A stretch of DNA of 14,442 nucleotides, taken from Rickettsiales bacterium. Lineage in GTDB: Bacteria > Pseudomonadota > Alphaproteobacteria > Rickettsiales > UBA3002. The notes beneath the pieces are model-generated. The model saw only the letters and a list, made by a program, of their open reading frames with translations. It made no database searches and was not told the DNA's origin. The position numbers and the translations under genes were made by a program. Each line of letters opens with the position of its first letter. Positions within the stretch are counted from its first letter, which is position 1. The DNA lies in the NCBI GenBank assembly GCA_002725445.1, contig PBPD01000117.1:1-14442 (forward strand), read 5' to 3'. Below are positions 1 to 5,867 of this stretch, piece by piece.

Positions 1-154
1 CAGCATCGCCACCAGCAGCACCCGGAGCAGCAGCAACCGCTACAGGAGCAGCAGCCGATACACCCCATTTATCTTCCAGAAGCTTCGACAGTTCAGCCGC
101 TTCCAGTACGGACAGTGCAGAAAGATCTTCTACCAATTGTTCTAAGTTAGCCAT
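1..154 (-). CDS. rplL: 50S ribosomal protein L7/L12, N-terminal part (3' end cut by window)
   Basis: The first 51 codons are present, beginning MANLEQLVEDLSALSVLEAA and running into the Ala/Gly/Pro-rich hinge (about residues 34-50). The C-terminal factor-binding domain lies outside the window. L7/L12 forms the ribosomal stalk with L10 and recruits the translational GTPases. The ATG at 152-154 is preceded on the minus strand by an AAGGGG Shine-Dalgarno element at normal spacing. It follows rplJ after 53 bases with no terminator, consistent with rplJ-rplL co-transcription. rpoB would be expected next in this cluster, but it is outside the window. The identification rests on the dimerisation-domain sequence plus gene order. 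Confidence 0.96.
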   Translation of the reverse strand, partial: MANLEQLVEDLSALSVLEAAELSKLLEDKWGVSAAAPVAVAAAPGAAGGDA

Positions 155-207
155 GATTCACCCCTTCAATTCTCAATCACTTGAATGAAATTAAACAAAA
201 TATGTTG

Positions 208-717
208 CTACCCTTGCGCCCCATACGCTCCGATAACACGTGCTACCTGACCAGCAGGCGCTTGCAACACACCAGCGATATTGGTCGCAGGCGTATTCAA
301 CAGCGCAACAATCTTACCGCGCAGCTCATCGAGCGACGGCATTGTTGCTAATTGTTTGATGCCAGCTTCATCCAGCATATGCTCGCCGAATGCGCCACCC
401 ACCAAAACCAATTTTTCGTTCTCCTTGGCAAACGCAGCAATTGCTTTCGCAGCTGCTACCGGCTCATCCGCCCACGCCATCGCGGTCGGACCCGTGAACA
501 TGTCAGCCAGAGGCTCATATTTAGTGCCTTCCAGCGCGCGCTTTGCCAAGCGGTTTTTGGTCACTTTGAAGCTTGCACCCGCTTTGCGGATTTCACCACG
601 CAGCTCAGACATCTTCGCTACGCTCAAGCCTTTATACTGGGTGATCAGCACCACTTCCGCACCATTAAAGATGTCGTTAGCGCCTTCTACCCATTCTACT
701 TTCTGTGCCCGATCCAT
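208..717 (-). CDS. rplJ: 50S ribosomal protein L10
   Basis: This 169-residue protein begins MDRAQKVEWV and matches L10 in length and pattern: YKGLSVAKMSELR near residues 28-40, FKVTKNRLAKRAL near 50-62, and FTGPTAMAW near 74-82. L10 binds 23S rRNA at the stalk base and carries L7/L12 dimers on its C-terminal helix. The start ATG (715-717) has a GAGGA ribosome binding site. Only 11 bases separate it from the rplA stop, so there is no room for the long L10-binding mRNA leader known upstream of rplJ in E. coli. Any autoregulatory structure would have to lie inside rplA or act elsewhere. The rplL start is 53 bases downstream. Confidence 0.97.
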   Translation of the reverse strand: MDRAQKVEWVEGANDIFNGAEVVLITQYKGLSVAKMSELRGEIRKAGASFKVTKNRLAKRALEGTKYEPLADMFTGPTAMAWADEPVAAAKAIAAFAKENEKLVLVGGAFGEHMLDEAGIKQLATMPSLDELRGKIVALLNTPATNIAGVLQAPAGQVARVIGAYGAQG

Positions 718-728
718 TTTTTCCTCGC

Positions 729-1424
729 TTACGCTGCCACGTCTGCAACATCAACCTTGACCGATGGGCCCATGGTCGATGACAGCGTGATTTTCTTAAT
801 GTAGGCACCCTTTGCACCCGCCGGCTTCGCTTTGTTTACAGCGCCGATAAATGCACGGATATTCTCAGACAGTTTCGCATCGTCAAAACTTGCCTTACCT
901 ACGCCAGCATGCACGATGCCAGCTTTTTCCACACGGAACTCTACCTGCCCGCTTTTCGCCGCTTTAACCGCAGCCTCTACATCCGGCGTTACCGTGCCAA
1001 GCTTAGGGTTTGGCATCAGGCCACGCGGACCCAGAATTTTACCGATCTTACCAACAACACCCATCATGTCAGGGGTTGCGATACAACGATCGAAATCAAT
1101 CTCGCCTTTTTGTACTTTCTCTGCTAGGTCATCACCACCCACCAGATCAGCACCTGCGGCCTTGGCTGCTTCGGCTTTATCATCTTTCGCAAACACAGCC
1201 ACGCGCACTTCCTTACCAATGCCGTTAGGCATAGCAATTGCGCCGCGCACCATTTGATCGGAGTGCTTAGGATCCACACCCAGATTCATCGCCACATCGA
1301 CGGTTTCGTCGAATTTTGCGCTTGCAGCACCTCTTACCAGCTTGACTGCTTCATCCAGGCTATACTGCTTGGACACATCAACCGTTTCGCGTGCAGCACG
1401 CACTCGTTTGCCTGCCTTGGCCAT
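729..1424 (-). CDS. rplA: 50S ribosomal protein L1
   Basis: This 231-residue protein has the normal L1 length and begins MAKAGKRVRAARETVD. The family core is visible around residues 37-66 (KFDETVDVAMNLGVDPKHSDQMVRGA), and the GKIGKILGPRGLMPNPK loop, which contacts 23S rRNA, lies near residues 125-141. L1 forms the mobile stalk beside the E site and in many bacteria represses its own operon by binding mRNA near rplK. The ATG at 1422-1424 has a GGAG ribosome binding site that overlaps the rplK stop region. The rplK stop at 1430-1432 is only five bases upstream of the start, which suggests translational coupling. Confidence 0.98.
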   Translation of the reverse strand: MAKAGKRVRAARETVDVSKQYSLDEAVKLVRGAASAKFDETVDVAMNLGVDPKHSDQMVRGAIAMPNGIGKEVRVAVFAKDDKAEAAKAAGADLVGGDDLAEKVQKGEIDFDRCIATPDMMGVVGKIGKILGPRGLMPNPKLGTVTPDVEAAVKAAKSGQVEFRVEKAGIVHAGVGKASFDDAKLSENIRAFIGAVNKAKPAGAKGAYIKKITLSSTMGPSVKVDVADVAA

Positions 1425-1429
1425 CGTTG

Positions 1430-1861
1430 TTACTCCGTTACTTCCAGACCCATCGATGTCGCCGAACCAGCTACCTGACGTGCAGCCGCTTCAACATCGT
1501 GGGCGTTAAGATCATCCATTTTATCCTCGGCAATCTTGCGGATCGAATCCATCGAGATCTTGCCGATAATCTTTTTGCCAGGCTCTTGCGAACCTTTTTT
1601 CAGCTTTGCAGCCTTCTTGATGAAGAACGACACAGGTGGCTTCTTCATTACAAAGGTAAAGCTACGATCTTTATATACGCTGATGACGACCGGAACCGGA
1701 GCGTTAGGCTCAACGTCCTTTGTCGCATCATTAAACGCCTTACAGAAATCCATGATATTCAGGCCTGCTTGACCTAGCGCCGGACCAACTGGTGGCGACG
1801 GGTTTGCTTTGCCTGCTGGAATCTGCAATTTAATTTGTCCAACAACTTCTTTTTTTGCCAT
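1430..1861 (-). CDS. rplK: 50S ribosomal protein L11
   Basis: The protein is 143 residues when started at the ATG at 1859-1861 (MAKKEVVGQIKLQIPAGKAN), the usual length for L11. An in-frame ATG at 1916-1918 would add 19 residues, but it lies upstream of the predicted transcription start and is unlike the family N-terminus, so I rejected it. The glycine/proline-rich segment PSPPVGPALGQAGLNIMDFC near residues 20-39 is diagnostic. L11 binds the GTPase-associated region of 23S rRNA and takes part in factor function and the stringent response. It is the first gene of rplK-rplA-rplJ-rplL and is separated from nusG by 127 bases holding its own promoter-like sequence. Confidence 0.97.
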   Translation of the reverse strand: MAKKEVVGQIKLQIPAGKANPSPPVGPALGQAGLNIMDFCKAFNDATKDVEPNAPVPVVISVYKDRSFTFVMKKPPVSFFIKKAAKLKKGSQEPGKKIIGKISMDSIRKIAEDKMDDLNAHDVEAAARQVAGSATSMGLEVTE

Positions 1862-1895
1862 TTTCTTGCCCTTTTCCTCGCTCAGGGAGCGCACA

Positions 1896-1923
1896 GTTAT
1901 ACTGCAATGCGTTTGCATTGCAA
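1896..1923 (-). promoter_or_regulatory. Probable promoter of rplKAJL
   Basis: Read on the minus strand, TTGCAA (1918-1923) and TATAAC (1896-1901) are 16 bases apart. The -10 matches the sigma-70 consensus at five of six positions. The predicted start of transcription is near 1889, giving a leader of about 28 bases before the rplK ATG. It would let rplKAJL be expressed independently of secE-nusG. The assignment is by pattern only. Confidence 0.5.
1903..1922. repeat. Perfect 8-bp inverted repeat within the rplK promoter
   Basis: The arms TGCAATGC (1903-1910) and GCATTGCA (1915-1922) are perfect reverse complements separated by four bases. The dyad fills the spacer and most of the -35 hexamer of the predicted rplK promoter, the position expected of a repressor operator. 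It would also form an RNA hairpin in read-through transcripts from nusG. Confidence 0.6.
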
Positions 1924-1988
1924 TGATTTTTTTCAGCTTTTGGCGACTTTTCTAGCAGCCGGCGCAAAAAGCCAACAATAACAAAAGG

Positions 1989-2771
1989 TTAAACCTTCTC
2001 TACCTGACCGAACTCCAGCTCTACTGGGGTCGCACGACCAAAGATAGTCACCGACACTTTCAGCTTTTCTTTGCCTTCGTCCACGTCCTCTACCACACCG
2101 ATAAAGGAATCGAATGGCCCATCCACCACTTTCACCTGCTCGCCAATCTCGAAAATTACAGCGTTCTTTGGCGCGGCCAGGCCTTCTTCTACTTGCTGGA
2201 AGATCGCCTGCGCTTCGGATTCAGTAATGGCTTGTGGGCGCACACCGCCGCCGCCTAAGAAGCCGGTCACCTTATCGGTGGTTTTCACCAGCTGCCAGGT
2301 TTCGTCATTCATCACCATTTTGGCCATTACATAGCCAGGGAAGAATTTACGCTCGGCTTGCACTTTCTTACCACGGCGCACTTCAACGATTTCTTCGGTA
2401 GGCACCACCACTTCTTCAAACTGGTCGCTCAGGCCTTTCTGTGCCGCCTGCTCCAGAATCTGTGCTGCGACTTTTTTCTCAAAGCCCGAATAGGCGTGTA
2501 TAATATACCAGCGATGCTTGCCACGTTTGGTTGCAGCTGCACCCGCCACTTGTTCGGTTGCATCCTGCGCTGTAGCATTATCGGTATTCACTGCCGCTTC
2601 TTCTGCCGCCTCGGCCAGTGATGCATCTTCCGTTGCATCTGCGGGTGCAGCTTCCTGCGTATTATCCGCAATCTCTTCTGCCGGGGTTTCTGTCACCGCT
2701 TCGGCTGAAGCGGAAACACCGCCTTCTTCCGTGGTTGCCTGCTCGATATCCTTCGCTTCCTCAGCGCTCAT
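1989..2771 (-). CDS. nusG: Transcription termination/antitermination factor NusG with a long acidic N-terminal extension
   Basis: The protein is 260 residues, against about 175-190 for typical NusG. Residues from about 86 are a complete NusG: the NGN domain opens with KHRWYIIHAYSGFEKKV and contains FFPGYVMAKMVMNDETW, and a C-terminal KOW domain spans about 206-258 (VKVVDGPFDSFIGVVEDV, ending FGRATPVELEFGQVEKV). NusG binds the RNA polymerase clamp, suppresses pausing, and links polymerase to Rho or ribosomal protein S10. Residues 1-80 contain 21 Asp/Glu, only one Lys and about 25 Ala. The start is well supported: AGGAGG lies just upstream of the ATG at 2769-2771, one base after the secE stop, and there is no in-frame ATG between it and the NGN domain. 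A non-ATG start nearer residue 75 cannot be excluded, but the one GTG there lacks a ribosome binding site. Confidence 0.96.
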   Translation of the reverse strand: MSAEEAKDIEQATTEEGGVSASAEAVTETPAEEIADNTQEAAPADATEDASLAEAAEEAAVNTDNATAQDATEQVAGAAATKRGKHRWYIIHAYSGFEKKVAAQILEQAAQKGLSDQFEEVVVPTEEIVEVRRGKKVQAERKFFPGYVMAKMVMNDETWQLVKTTDKVTGFLGGGGVRPQAITESEAQAIFQQVEEGLAAPKNAVIFEIGEQVKVVDGPFDSFIGVVEDVDEGKEKLKVSVTIFGRATPVELEFGQVEKV

Positions 2772-2772
2772 A

Positions 2773-2964
2773 TTATCCTCCTAATCCCAACACGTATTGC
2801 ACCGCCGCCGACACCACATTATCGACCACCAAGAAGAACAGCGCCGACAACAGGGTCAACACAAGCACCATTGCAACCGATACCATGGTTTCTTTGCGGG
2901 TGGGCCAGATTACCTTATTAGTCTCCTGACGAACTTCACGTACAAATTTAGCTGGGTTGGCCAT
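2773..2964 (-). CDS. secE: Preprotein translocase subunit SecE
   Basis: This 63-residue protein begins MANPAKFVREVRQETNKVIW, with the conserved amphipathic segment (residues 6-25, including WPTRKET) followed by a single membrane helix at about residues 27-50. This is the short one-helix SecE form, which clamps SecY in the inner membrane translocon. The ATG at 2962-2964 is preceded by a GAGGA ribosome binding site. Its TAA stop is one base from the nusG ATG, so the two are almost certainly one transcript with coupled translation. A promoter-like sequence and a strong leader hairpin lie upstream. Confidence 0.97.
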   Translation of the reverse strand: MANPAKFVREVRQETNKVIWPTRKETMVSVAMVLVLTLLSALFFLVVDNVVSAAVQYVLGLGG

Positions 2965-2985
2965 ATTTTTTCCTCAATACAACAA

Positions 2986-3009
2986 GGCACACCAATCTAT
3001 GGGTGTGCC
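2986..3009 (-). promoter_or_regulatory. Hairpin in the secE-nusG mRNA leader
   Basis: GGCACACC (2986-2993) and GGTGTGCC (3002-3009) form a perfect 8-bp stem with an 8-base loop. It ends about 20 bases upstream of the secE start codon. It is followed on the minus strand by a loosely U-rich stretch, but not a clean U-tract, so it is not an obvious terminator. It could stabilise the mRNA 5' end or act as a regulatory element. Confidence 0.6.
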
Positions 3010-3018
3010 GAGGGAGGT

Positions 3019-3047
3019 TAAATAACCGTCTTTACGCCTAATTGCAA
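3019..3047 (-). promoter_or_regulatory. Probable promoter of secE-nusG
   Basis: On the minus strand, TTGCAA (3042-3047) and TATTTA (3019-3024) are 17 bases apart. The site lies just downstream of the terminator that follows tRNA-Trp and upstream of the secE leader hairpin. That is where a promoter is needed if the tRNA transcript ends first. It shares the TTGCAA -35 with the rplK promoter. Confidence 0.45.
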
Positions 3048-3085
3048 GGGCTTTTTACCTTACAACACACTCCCTATAGCAGATA

Positions 3086-3111
3086 CTAAAAAAGCGCCCG
3101 ACGGGACGCTT
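3086..3111 (-). terminator. Rho-independent terminator after tRNA-Trp
   Basis: On the minus strand, AAGCG pairs with CGCTT and the inner CCC pairs with GGG around a three-base loop, with one bulged T. A run of six T follows directly (plus strand 3092-3111 for the stem, A-run around 3088-3093). It separates the tRNA-Trp transcript from secE. Confidence 0.7.
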
Positions 3112-3129
3112 CATTAGATGCTTATGGAA

Positions 3130-3205
3130 TGGCAGGGGCGACAGGATTCGAACCCGCGACCCTCGGTTTTGGAGACCGATGCTCTACCAGCTGAGCTACA
3201 CCCCT
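3130..3205 (-). tRNA. tRNA-Trp (anticodon CCA)
   Basis: The gene is 76 nt including an encoded CCA at 3130-3132. The acceptor stem is AGGGGUG paired with CGCCCCU, the discriminator is G, the anticodon loop is CUCCAAA with CCA at 3170-3172 (complement), and the T arm has GGTTCGAATCC. It lies between tuf and secE, a common bacterial arrangement, and is bracketed by terminators on both sides. Confidence 0.97.
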
Positions 3206-3216
3206 ACAAACCAAAC

Positions 3217-3243
3217 AAAAAGAGGCGGAACAAATCCGCCTCT
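3217..3243 (-). terminator. Rho-independent terminator after tuf
   Basis: A perfect 9-bp stem (AGAGGCGGA at 3221-3229 with TCCGCCTCT at 3235-3243) encloses a five-base loop. On the minus strand it runs straight into TTTT. It starts about 24 bases after the tuf stop. T-rich sequence on the other side means it could also stop plus-strand transcripts. Confidence 0.85.
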
Positions 3244-3266
3244 CTTTTTAAGCATAATCGACGGGA

Positions 3267-4457
3267 TTACTCAATAATCTTGCCAACAACGCCGGCGCCT
3301 ACGGTACGGCCACCTTCGCGAATCGCGAAGCGCAGGCCCTCATCCATAGCGATCGGAGCAATCAGCTCGACTTCCATCGAAATATTATCACCTGGCATTA
3401 CCATCTCGGTACCTTCCGGCAGCTTCACCATGCCGGTCACATCCGTGGTACGGAAATAGAATTGCGGGCGGTAGTTCGAGAAGAACGGGGTGTGACGACC
3501 ACCTTCTTCTTTCGTCAGAATATACGCTTCCGCAGTGAACTTCGTGTGCGGTGTGATCGAACCCGGCTTCGCCAGAACCTGACCACGCTCTACATCTTCA
3601 CGCTTCGTACCGCGCAGCAGCGCACCGATATTGTCACCGGCTTCACCGCGATCCAGCAGCTTGCGGAACATTTCCACACCGGTACATACCGTCTTTTGGG
3701 TGTCCTTGATACCAACGATCTCGATCTCGTCGTTCACGTTGATTACACCTTGCTCAACACGGCCGGTTACTACCGTACCACGACCCGAAATCGAGAACAC
3801 ATCCTCGATCGGCATCAGGAACGGCTTGTCCACTGGACGATCCGGTTGTGGGATATACTCATCCACTTGCTTCATCAGTTCTTTGATCGCGTTCCTGCCC
3901 AGATCTTCGTTGGAATCTTCCAGCGCAGCCAGAGCCGAACCTTTTACGATCGGAATATCGTCACCTGGGAAATCATAGCTCGACAGCAGCTCGCGCACTT
4001 CCATTTCCACCAGCTCCAGAAGCTCTTCATCGTCTACCTGGTCACATTTGTTCAGGAACACTACCAGCGCAGGTACACCTACCTGACGCGCCAGCAGAAT
4101 GTGCTCGCGGGTTTGTGGCATTGGGCCATCCGCAGCCGATACCACCAGAATCGCGCCGTCCATCTGCGCCGCACCGGTGATCATGTTCTTCACATAGTCA
4201 GCGTGGCCCGGACAGTCAACGTGGGCATAGTGGCGCGAATCGGTCTCATACTCAACGTGAGCCGTCGCAATCGTAATACCACGTGCTTTCTCTTCCGGCG
4301 CACCGTCAATGCTGTCATACGCAGAATATTGAGCCTGGCCAGTCTCAGCCAACACTTTCGTGATCGCTGCAGTCAGCGAGGTCTTACCATGGTCAACGTG
4401 ACCAATCGTTCCAATGTTACAGTGCGGTTTCGTCCGCTCAAACTTCTCTTTAGACAT
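3267..4457 (-). CDS. tuf: Elongation factor Tu
   Basis: This full-length EF-Tu of 396 residues begins MSKEKFERTKPHCNIGTIGH. The GTPase motifs are all present: P-loop GHVDHGKT (about 19-26), RGITI effector region (about 59-63), DCPGH (about 81-85), NKCD (about 136-139) and the SAL motif (about 174-176). Domain 2 and 3 signatures such as DVFSISGRGTVVTGRVE and the terminal EGGRTVGAGVVGKIIE follow. EF-Tu delivers aminoacyl-tRNA to the ribosomal A site. Here tuf has its own upstream gap and its own terminator, with no fusA neighbour, so it resembles the tuf copy of the secE/nusG cluster. A second copy may exist in the str operon elsewhere. Confidence 0.99.
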   Translation of the reverse strand: MSKEKFERTKPHCNIGTIGHVDHGKTSLTAAITKVLAETGQAQYSAYDSIDGAPEEKARGITIATAHVEYETDSRHYAHVDCPGHADYVKNMITGAAQMDGAILVVSAADGPMPQTREHILLARQVGVPALVVFLNKCDQVDDEELLELVEMEVRELLSSYDFPGDDIPIVKGSALAALEDSNEDLGRNAIKELMKQVDEYIPQPDRPVDKPFLMPIEDVFSISGRGTVVTGRVEQGVINVNDEIEIVGIKDTQKTVCTGVEMFRKLLDRGEAGDNIGALLRGTKREDVERGQVLAKPGSITPHTKFTAEAYILTKEEGGRHTPFFSNYRPQFYFRTTDVTGMVKLPEGTEMVMPGDNISMEVELIAPIAMDEGLRFAIREGGRTVGAGVVGKIIE

Positions 4458-4482
4458 CCGTCAAACCTTCCTTACTTCAACA

Positions 4483-4511
4483 ATAGTATGGTCAAAAAAT
4501 GGGTGCAAAAA
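4483..4511 (-). promoter_or_regulatory. Possible promoter of tuf
   Basis: On the minus strand, TTTTTG (4506-4511) and TACTAT (4483-4488) are 17 bases apart. A second weak candidate further upstream is TTGTCC with TAAATG. Neither is a strong consensus match, although tuf is expected to be highly transcribed. The true start is uncertain. Confidence 0.25.
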
Positions 4512-4580
4512 TTGCTTTGAAGGCGCTCATTTACAAGAAATGTTCGCAAAGGACAAGGGAAATCTTGCGATGCTCAACAA

Positions 4581-4609
4581 TTGACGCCGCGCGGTAAAAT
4601 CGTTAGTGA
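4581..4609 (+). promoter_or_regulatory. Possible promoter of the DUF481 gene
   Basis: TTGACG (4581-4586) and TAGTGA (4604-4609) are 17 bases apart, about 45 bases upstream of the chosen ATG. The -35 is good and the -10 is poor. Confidence 0.35.
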
Positions 4610-4653
4610 TAGCTGCTTCAAAAATACATATAACAAAATCAGACTCGGTAACT

Positions 4654-5751
4654 ATGCGACATATTCTCTTTTCTGCCGGCCTCGGCATGCTGGCTGGCCT
4701 GCTATTCACCCTACCCGTATTTGCACAATCGCACGCGCCTGACGGCTTCAACCCTTTTGCAGGCATGTATGAAACGCAACCGTTATATCCGCAGCATGCG
4801 CTGGCTCCTCAGGCAGCACCAGCGACTACCCCCACGCCGAAATCCTATCGGGCGCCGCAGCCACAACCATTCAGCGCTCCAACCAGTGTCCCTGCACCGC
4901 AGGCGATGCCGCAGGATATCATCACCTATGAATATGACGAGCAGGCAGCGGCCCCTGCCCCTGCGCCCACCTCACCCTATAATTATGGGGGTGAGCTACC
5001 ACCACCGCCCACCGCCTACACACAAGCGCCAGTTGCTTCGCCTGCGCCTATAGCGCGCCCGGCAGCAGCGCCTGCACCTGCCGCATCGCCAAGCGCTCCC
5101 GCTAAAGCACCAGAGTCGCCTTGGGGAGGCAGCGTGGAAGCGGGTATGCAATGGTCCACCGGCAATACTGAGACGCAGGATCTGAACGCAGGTGCAGACC
5201 TGAAATATAAAACCACCGACTGGAAAAATACGCTCAGCGCGTCCCTCGCCAACACCGAAGAGAACGGCACCCAAACCGAGGAAGAATACCGCCTGGAAGG
5301 CGAAACCGAATACCATCTGGATGAAAGCAACTTCCTGTTTGCCACCGCGCAATATGTGAAAGACCGCTTCAGTGGCTATGATTACCGTATCCAGGAAGTG
5401 GCAGGGTATGGTCGCCAGTGGTACGACACGGAATGGCTGAGCTGGAACAGTCAGGTCGGTGCCGGAGCACAGCATTATGAACAAACCGACGGCACCAAAG
5501 AAACCAGCCCGCTTGCCCGTATCGAAAACGAGATCGAGTGGCAAATACGCGAAGGCATGGGTTTCTATAATCTATTGCGTGCCGATTTCTCGGATGTGAC
5601 CGTATTCCGCACCGAAACCGCGCTGAAGAATCAGCTGGTAGATTCGCTGTTCCTCAAATTAGCCTTCGAAACTGAGCATGTGTCGGAAGTGCCCGCCAAT
5701 AACGAAAAGCTGGACACCGACACCACCCTTAATCTGGTATGGGAATATTAG
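4654..5751 (+). CDS. DUF481 (YdiY-like) outer-membrane protein with a long Pro/Ala-rich linker
   Basis: From the ATG at 4654 the protein is 365 residues. A GTG at 4606 would add 16 residues ahead of a clear signal peptide (hydrophobic to about residue 20, cleavage likely after VFA at 24), so I chose 4654, although its ribosome binding site is weak. Residues 25-156 are a low-complexity linker rich in Pro, Ala and Gln. Residues 157-365 match the DUF481 family: a start with WSTGNTETQDLNAGADL, alternating beta-strand patterning, ALKNQLVDSLFLKLAFE, and a C-terminus ending in an aromatic residue (LVWEY). The family is predicted to form an outer-membrane beta-barrel; E. coli members have been called salt-induced. 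Substrate and role are unknown. Most DUF481 proteins lack such a long linker, which might span the periplasm or bind peptidoglycan. It stands alone, divergent from tuf. Confidence 0.85.
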   Translation: MRHILFSAGLGMLAGLLFTLPVFAQSHAPDGFNPFAGMYETQPLYPQHALAPQAAPATTPTPKSYRAPQPQPFSAPTSVPAPQAMPQDIITYEYDEQAAAPAPAPTSPYNYGGELPPPPTAYTQAPVASPAPIARPAAAPAPAASPSAPAKAPESPWGGSVEAGMQWSTGNTETQDLNAGADLKYKTTDWKNTLSASLANTEENGTQTEEEYRLEGETEYHLDESNFLFATAQYVKDRFSGYDYRIQEVAGYGRQWYDTEWLSWNSQVGAGAQHYEQTDGTKETSPLARIENEIEWQIREGMGFYNLLRADFSDVTVFRTETALKNQLVDSLFLKLAFETEHVSEVPANNEKLDTDTTLNLVWEY

Positions 5752-5775
5752 CTATTCTTGGAGAGTGGCGGGGGA

Positions 5776-5788
5776 GATTTGGAGCGGG
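5776..5788 (-). repeat. 13-bp copy of the tRNA-Gly 3' end (att-like)
   Basis: The 13 bases at 5776-5788 are identical to 7025-7037. The latter spans the CCA, the discriminator and the first five acceptor bases of tRNA-Gly plus four flanking bases. The copy is in the same orientation and lies on the 3' side of the tRNA, as expected for the displaced attachment site of an integrated element. Only 13 bases match, so chance is possible. Confidence 0.4.
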
Positions 5789-5804
5789 CACAGTTTCTGC
5801 AACA

Positions 5805-5833
5805 TTGCATTTCTTAGCTTTTCTGTTTTTAAT
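5805..5833 (+). promoter_or_regulatory. Probable promoter of the lipoprotein gene
   Basis: TTGCAT (5805-5810) and TTTAAT (5828-5833) are separated by exactly 17 bases. The -10 matches consensus at five of six positions. The predicted start near 5840 leaves about 28 bases of leader, with a GAAGG ribosome binding site before the ATG. The promoter lies inside the repeat-bounded segment. Confidence 0.45.
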
Positions 5834-5867
5834 GCGAACAGGTAAAAAACCACATTGAAGGCCAGCC

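Noticed and set aside
281..760. Plus-strand frame opposite rplJ
   Set aside because: It is antisense to a conserved ribosomal protein gene, with no signal of its own. The same applies to the plus-strand frames at 832-1257 and 11282-11800.
1862..1918. In-frame N-terminal extension of L11
   Set aside because: The extension overlaps the promoter and dyad, lies upstream of the predicted transcription start, and is unlike any L11 N-terminus.
1924..1988. Possible terminator after nusG with partly complementary T-rich and A-rich segments
   Set aside because: The pairing needs several bulges and is not followed by a clean U-tract, so support is too weak.
3118..3459. Plus-strand frame beginning over tRNA-Trp
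   Set aside because: The first part is antisense translation of the tRNA and the rest is antisense to tuf.
3462..4520. Long open frame on the plus strand opposite tuf (352 codons)
   Set aside because: It lies almost wholly antisense to a perfectly conserved EF-Tu gene, matches no family, and is explained by the strong codon bias of tuf.
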